Below, one piece after another: positions 57,300-64,000 of a DNA stretch of 64,000 nt (within the stretch, counting starts at the first letter, position 1; each line of letters opens with the position of its first letter). The notes beneath the pieces are model-generated. The model was not told where the DNA came from. It saw only the letters and a program-made list of their open reading frames with translations, and did no database searches. Origin of the DNA: Athripsodes cinereus (Eukaryota; Arthropoda; Insecta; Trichoptera; Leptoceridae); NCBI GenBank assembly GCA_947579605.1, contig OX388314.1, positions 1,736,001-1,800,000 of the forward strand, written 5' to 3'. Both the position numbers and the translations under genes were made by a program.

Positions 57300-57967
57300 T
57301 TGTTTGAAATGTCCGGTGAGCTTGTGCGCGATTGCTGGGCGGTGTGCCGGCGCGTTGTGTATATTGTGAGCTGATGAGCCCCTCCCACTACCTATGTGCC
57401 TGTGTGTACAATACAAGGTACAACCAGCTAGCCGTGCTTCCCAATACACAGACACACTGTTTACCGTATCGTGAGTTGTAACTACTCTAATATTCATATT
57501 GTATTGGTATCCCTCGCAGTCACAGCACACAGATACAGTCATACTCCACCGTGATACGCCGGTACGTCACTCTCGGGATTTACAATCTACTATTTTTATT
57601 TTACATTGAGTAATAATCACATAAAAAGGGTGTTTTGGTCCATATTCTTCGTGTGTGATGTATTATAGTGTCTCAGTGTACGATAAACCATCTCGTAGTG
57701 TCTCGCTAAAGTCGAATTCGGTCGTACAGTATAATACACCAGCTAGGGAGCCTAATATTTCATTTTCTACAAACGGATACCGAATGTGTTAAATGATTAA
57801 ATTAATCAACAAATCAGTGTTGTGTAGTGATAATCAATAACATATTTGTGTTTCGTATTAATTTGTGATTAAATTTGTTAGTTTCTGTTCGAAGTACGGT
57901 GTGAAACAAGAGGATAAATATTGATTTGTGTGCCGCGAGGAATGGTCTTATTTTCCTGAATTGAATG
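57300..57967 (+). other. Possible untranslated first exon and promoter of a downstream gene
   Basis: This block is clearly GC-richer than its surroundings (57310..57590), is repeat-free, has no long frame, and ends TTGAATG then GTATGTACTAAC, a strong splice donor at 57968. An initiator-like TCAGT lies in CTCAGTGTACGATAAACC near 57674. No acceptor or coding exon appears in the remaining 6 kb, so the gene would have a long first intron beyond the window. It could instead be a conserved non-coding region. Confidence 0.35.
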
Positions 57968-58657
57968 GTATGTACTAACAACAACTAAAATGCTTAATTA
58001 TTTTGTATGAAATAGCGCGTTTTATATATTATTATAGTTTAATTTATGTATTTATTTTAGCCTCGTTTTGTTTTCGTATGTTTTTCTTTATAGTAAACAG
58101 TGATTGCCAATCCATAATATAAAACCTTACTATAAAATGTAGGTATCGTGTACATGTTTACACTGTATATAGATTATAATGTACTGTTTTCTGGTTCTGT
58201 AGTATAAACACTAGGTATGTAAAATGCTGATAATATCACAGTTCGTATTTAGTGGTCTTTGAGTTTAGTGCCTCTTTTTGTGTATTTATAGTTACTTCGC
58301 AGACATAATAATTTTAGTGTGTATTGCGGAGAAAGTAACGCATAAAAAGTTTGCAAAAATGTGCAAAGTATAGTAATTGAAATATCTCGTCAAGTTGAAA
58401 AAAGGTGGATCTGATTTTGCAATCAACTCCAATACATCGCAAACATATTCACAGTCAGCATTATGCTTGTTTCGTCGATGTGGAAGAGATCACCAGCGGG
58501 AGGAATCAAAACCGGGATATCTCCATTTGAATGACAGAATCTGGCACTCTTTTGCCATTAAGCTACCAGCTATATTGAATTGGACTTAATTGAATGATCT
58601 CTGCTTATTATTGCTGGTATAGATAGATTTTCTAATTAAATATTGCATGTGTTATAT

Positions 58658-59240
58658 CTTTCCCACTCTTTTCCGTATGTTTTCGAGTGTCCTGTAAAAT
58701 AAGGTGACCAATTATACTCATTTACTGAGTTTTGTACTCTTTTTTTCGCAAACCGTACTCTTTTCAAATCCTGTACTCTGAAAGTACTCATTTGTACTTT
58801 CAGAGTATCCCAGGCACTAATGCTGCTGTTGAAAGGGTATTTTCACTAGAGAATGATTATTGGAGCAGTGAGAAGTCGCAACTTTCTGTAAAAACATTAT
58901 CTGCCGTCTTAACAGTCAAATTTAATATGAAAAATGAAAGTTGTTCGGATGTGGCTACATTATTAGACGAACATCCTCATTTAGCAAAAAAAAAAAACCA
59001 CTCCGAAGAAAATATGTTTTTAAAAGAAAATAAAGTTTTTATCGTTTTTTTTTCTTTTTTATCACCTATGAAATACTTGCAAAGTGTACTCTTTTTGAAC
59101 AAAAAATAGTCGGTCACCTTATGTAAAAGGCAGGTGTCAGAAAAAAATAACGACATTTTACATCTTAAATTTAGCAACTGGGTTTGCCACCTATCGTGAA
59201 TGTCTTTCATTTTTTTATTGGAACGGAGAGGACGACTTGA
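58658..59240 (+). repeat. R1 repeat split by a hAT deletion derivative
   Basis: The 5' part 58658..58699 (CCCACTCTTTTCCGTATGTT) resumes at 59122 (TGTAAAAGGCAGGTGTC) after the insertion and continues to GGAACGGAGAGGACGACTTG. The word tgtaaaa is present on both sides. Confidence 0.75.
58700..59121 (+). mobile_element. hAT deletion derivative retaining the transposase C-terminal domain
   Basis: The ends TAAGGTGACC and GGTCACCTTA are inverted repeats, flanked by tgtaaaa on both sides (7 bp recognisable). The interior + frame reads IPGTNAAVERVFSLENDYWS, SEKSQLSVKTLSAVLTVKFN and MKNESCSDVATLLDEHPHL, which is the hAT C-terminal dimerisation region (the usual block is PGSNAAVERVFSLMN). The rest of the transposase is absent. 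The short reading frame is uninterrupted. Confidence 0.85.
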
Positions 59241-59523
59241 GAGGAAGACAATAGGATGGGATCTATGGAAGACAATAATTTATTATGTATGTAGTTTGGT
59301 TTCATATTACTGGTATCATTATTTTGTATGCACGTTATAATAATATTGAATACCTACCTATTATATTATTATTGTTGTTGTTGAAAGTAGTTTCAGCAAG
59401 TTCATTTCTCAGCTGTACCAACATTACGTCACTCGCATTGGTATCTAACTGTTTATTCGCCATTCCAGTCTGCAATAGGTATTAGGTATAATTTTACTTA
59501 TATGCCAAACCAGCCAATATATT

Positions 59524-59527
<4 letters not shown>

Positions 59528-59600
<73 letters not shown>

Positions 59601-59765
59601 GATATATCTGGGTTTTGTTATAAACCCAAATACAACCTTATACACCTTTCACAGTAAGCTAAAAGCTTGTGTCGTGAAAGGGGAGTTTGCCGGCACCTGG
59701 GATCGAACCCCGGACCCCTTGATCACAAGGCCGCGACTCTACCTCCAGACTACCGACGAACTCAA
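59528..59765 (-). mobile_element. tRNA-derived SINE with a 60+ nt poly(A) tail
   Basis: Read on the minus strand: A-box-like GGTAGTCTGGAGGTAGAG, B box GGTTCGATCCC, body ACGACACAAGCTTTTAGC and GTATTTGGGTTTATAACA, then a very long A run (T on the + strand, 59528..59594). It is the best-preserved member of the family also seen at 48665..48842. Confidence 0.78.
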
Positions 59766-59914
59766 TACAATAGGTATAGGTACATATAGGTATTATGCAT
59801 TAATATTTATTATTATATGTATGTATTATACGAGTGTAACTATAATACTTCACTTGTTTACCTGCTAGCTTAATTATCTGGTTTTAATATCATGTATAAT
59901 ATTATTCTCTGGCT

Positions 59915-60040
59915 AACTATACCATCACATATTCTCCCAAAAGTGGAGTAAATAGTAAACCTACTGCATGTAACAAACATGCAAAAATAGAACATTATGA
60001 ATGGGTGGCATGCTCCATTGCTGAATTGAACGCGATTTGT
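59915..60040 (-). repeat. R1 repeat fragment
   Basis: It reads CTATACCATCACATATTCTC, GTAACAAACATGCAAAAATA and GAATGGGTGGCATGCTCCAT, the reverse R1 pattern with deletions. Confidence 0.55.
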
Positions 60041-60299
60041 ACACAATAATATTAGATAATTTCTATATATGAAAAATAAATCAACGTTAACGCAGTAATA
60101 CCTCAGCCCACAATAATATGACCTGTCTGTTACTTCCAAAATTTACAGGTTCGTAAGAAAATAGCCGGAATGAGTAAAAAAAAATCACACTACTTCACAT
60201 TAAACTTTTATAATAATTATGTTGTTGTTATATTTCTTTTTACAACTGATGATCCATAAAGATTGTAAATAAATATTGCACTTCTGCAGCTAACACAAA

Positions 60300-60837
60300 T
60301 AGTGTTGTGGAATTCTCAAGAAATAATTTTTCGAGAAATTTCTCGGTAAATTACTCGAAGTAGAGAATTTTCGGAGATTTTTTATTTATTTTTTATTCAA
60401 CAGTATAATAATAATTAATACTTTATTCAATCAATCAATAACAATGTACAAATGTTGAGACAATTTATCACTAATATGGCTACAAATGCTACAGTTAATT
60501 ATAGAAACGAAAAAATGTTAGGTACTTACATAGAAACAAGTGCTAATAACTGATGAAAAATCTTGATGTTTGACACCCCACATGCCCATTTTAAGTTTAA
60601 AAAAAATTGCAGATACGTACATGGAAAAAAGTGTCAATAACTCTGATTTGGGCCTTGATCAGCCCTACAAATTTTTGGATCAATCAGGTTGGCTGCGAAG
60701 TGTACTGGGCGAAAGGTCATTATATCACTAAGAAAAATTATGGAGAGAAATTTCTCTTCCATCAGAGGAGAAATTCTCGGAGAAATTTCTCGTTCTCGAG
60801 AAATTTCTTTGGAGAATTTTCTCCTCTCACATCACTA
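60300..60837. mobile_element. hAT-type MITE family M2, copy 2, 538 bp, perfect 8-bp TSD aacacaaa
   Basis: The ends TAGTGTTGTGGAATTCTC and CTCCTCTCACATCACTA match copy 1 (36967..37471) in opposite orientation, with the same subterminal GAGAAATTTCTC runs. The word aacacaaa flanks it at 60292..60299 and 60838..60845. No transposase. Confidence 0.93.
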
Positions 60838-61295
60838 AACACAAAACGTGAATCATATCCTAGATTTGAAAATCTAATCTTATTAAGTTCAACGCATTCA
60901 AAATAAATGTTTTCTTTTCATCGTTCGCCCACCACGCTGTAGTCTTCGTTTCAAATGGTTGTATGTATGTATTGTATAAAATGATTGTATGTATTGTGTA
61001 AAAGGTTCACGTTACAATAATTTTAATTTAACCCAATTCTCTTCTCTAACACGTGTATAATGTGAATTTTTTCTTTGAACCTTATCCAACTAGACCCAGG
61101 ACCCAGGATATCCCTCCGAGAAGAACCCATCTGAAATTTACGGCGACGCTTAATGGCCTTTCCTTTTCCTATATACTCCACTCTCTCCGCTACACCCTCT
61201 CATCTCATCTCATCCTATACCGTCTCCATATACACAGATACTATTACACATTAATTATTCACATTTCCATTATAAGCACCACCCTTAATCGTAGT

Positions 61296-62181
61296 TAGAG
61301 GGTATCTTTTCCCGGATTATTTTTGTTCCCGGGAAACGGGAAATTTTAAAATGAATTTCCCGGGATTCCCGGGAATCCCGGGAAATTCATTATTATATTT
61401 ATAAATATTCAATTTTCAACAAATTTGGTATAAAAACTCTCATAACTTGTTGACCCTTGCAAACAATTTGATTTGATAAAAAAAAATCTAATTTTTCTTA
61501 CCAATATAAGTAATTTGCTTAAAAAAAACTAAATAGCTGACTGACGAGATTTATTTAGGTACTCTATGTTATATCAAAATAAAAATTGTTTACAAAATAT
61601 ATAAACTTTTAATTTTTGATCATCCTATCAAGCAAAAAAATGTTATGGATTTTGGCAAAGCTTTTTAAAGATTTTTGACTTTAAAAAATGAGAAATTTCG
61701 ACAAAAAAAGATTTTTTTATATCGGTTAATATCCATGAATAAAACAAAAAAAATGACAGTTGGCTGCACTAATATTTTTAAGAACTATCTAACTTTTCGA
61801 AATATGTTAAAAAAAACATGAAAAATTGTAGCATTCTTATACATTGTCGGCCAAACACATCTCCGATTTCGAATTATATTTAGAATAATTATGCTTCTTT
61901 CAAACGAATACATTGAAGCTATAATTAAGTTTTTTTTTTAAGTATAACACTTATATTGGTAATTAATATTATTTTTCATATTTTCATATCAAAATATTCG
62001 TCAGCTTCTACAAGTTTATCACAACTATTACAGTTAACTAAACAAAGATTTCGGTATCGGTATGGCAATCTGCATGACTAATAATTTCTATTTTTTCCCG
62101 GGAAAGGATTCGTTTTTTTCCCGGGAAACGGGAAATAAAAATTAGAGGGTTTTCCCGGGAATTCCCGGGAGTAACCCTCTA
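61296..62181. mobile_element. hAT-type element rich in CCCGGG, 886 bp, perfect 8-bp TSD atcgtagt
   Basis: The ends TAGAGGGTATCTTTTCCCGG and the reverse AACCCTCTA form terminal repeats, followed by repeated TTCCCGGGAA palindromes at both ends (61340..61385 and 62095..62172). The word atcgtagt flanks it at 61288..61295 and 62182..62189. The 650-bp interior is very AT-rich and non-coding. Confidence 0.9.
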
Positions 62182-62342
62182 ATCGTAGTTACGTTTTTGA
62201 ACCACCCCAGAATTGACCAACAGTGAGACAATAGGTGCGTTTAAATTAAACGAATGTTTGTTTTTTTAGTACCTATTCCTTTTTTATGTTTGTTGTTTGA
62301 GAAGAAAATAAATCTTTAAGACTTTTTCTTTTATCTACGTTT

Positions 62343-62496
62343 GTAGTGGGAGGAATAGAAAGAAAAAACATTCATTCGTTGTAGTGGGAGGAATAGAAAG
62401 AAAAAAACATTCATTCGTTGTAGTGGGAAAAATAGAAAGAAAAAACATTCATTTGTTGTAGTGGGAGGAATAGAAAGAAAAAACATTCATTCGTTC
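62343..62496 (+). repeat. Tandem repeat, 38 to 39-bp unit, 4 copies
   Basis: The unit GTAGTGGGAGGAATAGAAAG plus AAAAAACATTCATTCGTT starts at 62343, 62381, 62420 and 62458. Copy 3 has AAA for AGG. Confidence 0.9.
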
Positions 62497-62707
62497 GTTT
62501 GTTGCTCTGCTGTGGACGCTTCCAGTTAAAATATACCTATGTAATATGTATGCCTCGTAAATAACGTTTTTTGGTGATGTTAGGAATACATCTATATATT
62601 GACGTAGTAAATTACGTTTTTCTTGCTATTGTTTTTAGAACACGTGTAATTAGGTTAAGAAAATTTATTTTGGTTATATAGGTCTTTGTGGTAGGTAGTT
62701 CAGTGTG

Positions 62708-62961
62708 ATATTGATGGAAATTAAAAAAAAGATCTCATTTTGATATTCACGATTGTCATTATCACATTTGAAGTCCGAGTGAATGGTATTACGGTAATGT
62801 GCAATGGGAAGTGAGATGTTTTAAATTCTATTTTATATTGATGGAAATTAAAAAAAAGATCTCATTTTGATATTCACGATTGTCATTATCACATTTGAAG
62901 TCCGAGTGAATGGTATTACGGTAATGTGCAATGGGAAGTGAGATGTTTTAAATTCTATTTT
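62708..62961 (+). repeat. Tandem duplication, 127 bp x 2
   Basis: 62708..62834 and 62835..62961 appear essentially identical (both run from ATATTGATGGAAATTAAAAA to AGATGTTTTAAATTCTATTT). It is recent or gene-converted; an assembly duplication is possible. Confidence 0.88.
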
Positions 62962-63305
62962 TTCCAAAGTAAATAATCATTGGGTCCAAAATTAAGAAAT
63001 ATTTTTGAACATAGAATCTGGTTTATGTTTTCAATATTAGCTAAATTTAATAATAGCAAGAGATGGGCTTATATTATCGTTGGACGTTCTCAAAACATAT
63101 TATGCTGGTCAGTTACAGCATGACCACTAATTAGGTACTATTAAGCTATTTTTTCCACATCTTTAACCCAATTAGTTCAGTGTTTAATTATGGTGTAATT
63201 AATGATAAATTTTAAAGTAATCTGCGAGTGTATGTATATTATGTACCTTGTCAAGTAGTGTGAGAATCGTATCATCTTGTTATGCATTATATATAGTATA
63301 CAATA

Positions 63306-63579
63306 GACCATTAAAGGTCACGTGGTCTTGTCTATGGATTTGCTTTTACTTGGGGGGCAAACAGTCAGATTGTGCAAATCATCCTTGTAGGATGTTATGC
63401 CATAAGATAAAAAAAAAAGTCAGACGACAAAATAATAACAAAATCGACACTGACAGTTTTTTTTTTGATTATTAAGTATTCTTTAGGCGTTCCACCTAAT
63501 GTTACATCGTAATCGTCTGTTGTGTTGGGATGCCTGATGCCCCTCAATGATTTTTCTGTGACGTCATCCTTTAATGGTC
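63306..63579. mobile_element. Short MITE, 274 bp, TA TSD
   Basis: The ends GACCATTAAAGG and CCTTTAATGGTC are perfect 12-bp inverted repeats, with TA at 63304..63305 and 63580..63581. Next to them lie CACGTG and GACGTC. No coding sequence. Confidence 0.65.
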
Positions 63580-63581
63580 TA

Positions 63582-64000
63582 TAGCAAAGATAATAATTGT
63601 ATTTTATTATCTTTATGTATAACCTTATATCTGGACATGTTAATTAGGTAATAACCATAATAATATATACAAATTTACAAATGTAGAGATACTTGTAAGT
63701 GCTCCAAATAATTACAATGTTTTGGCATTAGGACATTGACCGCTTGAAACATACTGAAGCCAGATGATTTTTCTAATGAAATTTCGTTGACCCGACGCGT
63801 ATTGTTTTATACTACTATGGCCAGATATTTCAATGTGCTATTAGGAAAACCCTTATCTTGAGATAGCCCTTTATTTGATTATTTTGCATTTCAATTGCTT
63901 ATCAGAGTCAATAAGTAAAGTAGGAGTCCTCATATTTCCGAGATTCTAGTTTTGGTATTTTATGTATGTCATATTTAATCAGTAATCATAGCATCATCAG
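63582..64000. other. AT-rich end of window, nothing recognised
   Basis: No gene, inverted repeat or family seen elsewhere in the window was recognised in the final 420 bp. Confidence 0.4.

Noticed and set aside
59690..59765. tRNA gene on the minus strand
   Set aside because: It is the tRNA-like head of a SINE: it continues into a shared body and ends in a poly(A) of more than 60 nt.
60607..60906. 99-codon + frame, with a similar minus-strand frame at 36955..37185
   Set aside because: Both are the same interior of the M2 MITE family in opposite orientation; no domain and no coding constraint visible.

Overview
This is an AT-rich, intron-dense animal nuclear segment. It is most likely from an insect: the protein cores look arthropod, introns are numerous and repeat-filled, and the window is crowded with tRNA-derived SINEs, 5'-truncated LINEs and short DNA transposons. 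A moth or butterfly is my guess, at low confidence. Nothing looks prokaryotic or viral.

Five genuine genes can be rebuilt exon by exon, with splice phases that close. (1) A GRWD1-like WD40 ribosome-assembly factor on + (1..3382), whose 5' half lies outside the window. (2) IFT172 on - (3934..26267): 35 exons, 1709 codons plus stop, the intraflagellar-transport B adaptor, tail-to-tail with GRWD1. (3) PMS2 on - (27501..34522): 8 exons, 927 aa, MutL-alpha mismatch-repair endonuclease with its motifs intact. (4) A phosducin-like protein (PDCL) on + (35380..36279): intronless, head-to-head with PMS2. (5) UBA2 on - (46327..52985): 10 exons, 643 aa, catalytic subunit of the SUMO E1 enzyme. A GC-richer stretch at about 57300..57967 ending in a good splice donor may be the untranslated first exon of a further + strand gene.

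The rest is repeats, many datable by perfect target-site duplications (TSDs). There are at least five hAT-type elements with 8-bp TSDs, two pogo/Tigger-like elements with TA TSDs, a Mutator-like element with a 9-bp TSD, a Harbinger remnant, a jockey-type LINE and several truncated LINE tails. Most striking is 39040..45300: a hAT-type element with a perfect 8-bp TSD holding a jockey LINE (itself broken by another LINE tail) and a Harbinger remnant (itself broken by yet another LINE tail). Several retroposons end in simple-sequence tails, (GAT)n, (TAG)n or (GATA)n, and are flanked by TSDs of 11 bp or longer.

The most functionally interesting signal is a perfect RFX X-box about 150 bp upstream of the IFT172 start codon, which ties the gene to the conserved ciliogenesis regulon. 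I found no new multi-gene system; the unusual content is regulatory (X-box, possible bidirectional promoter) and transposon-structural.
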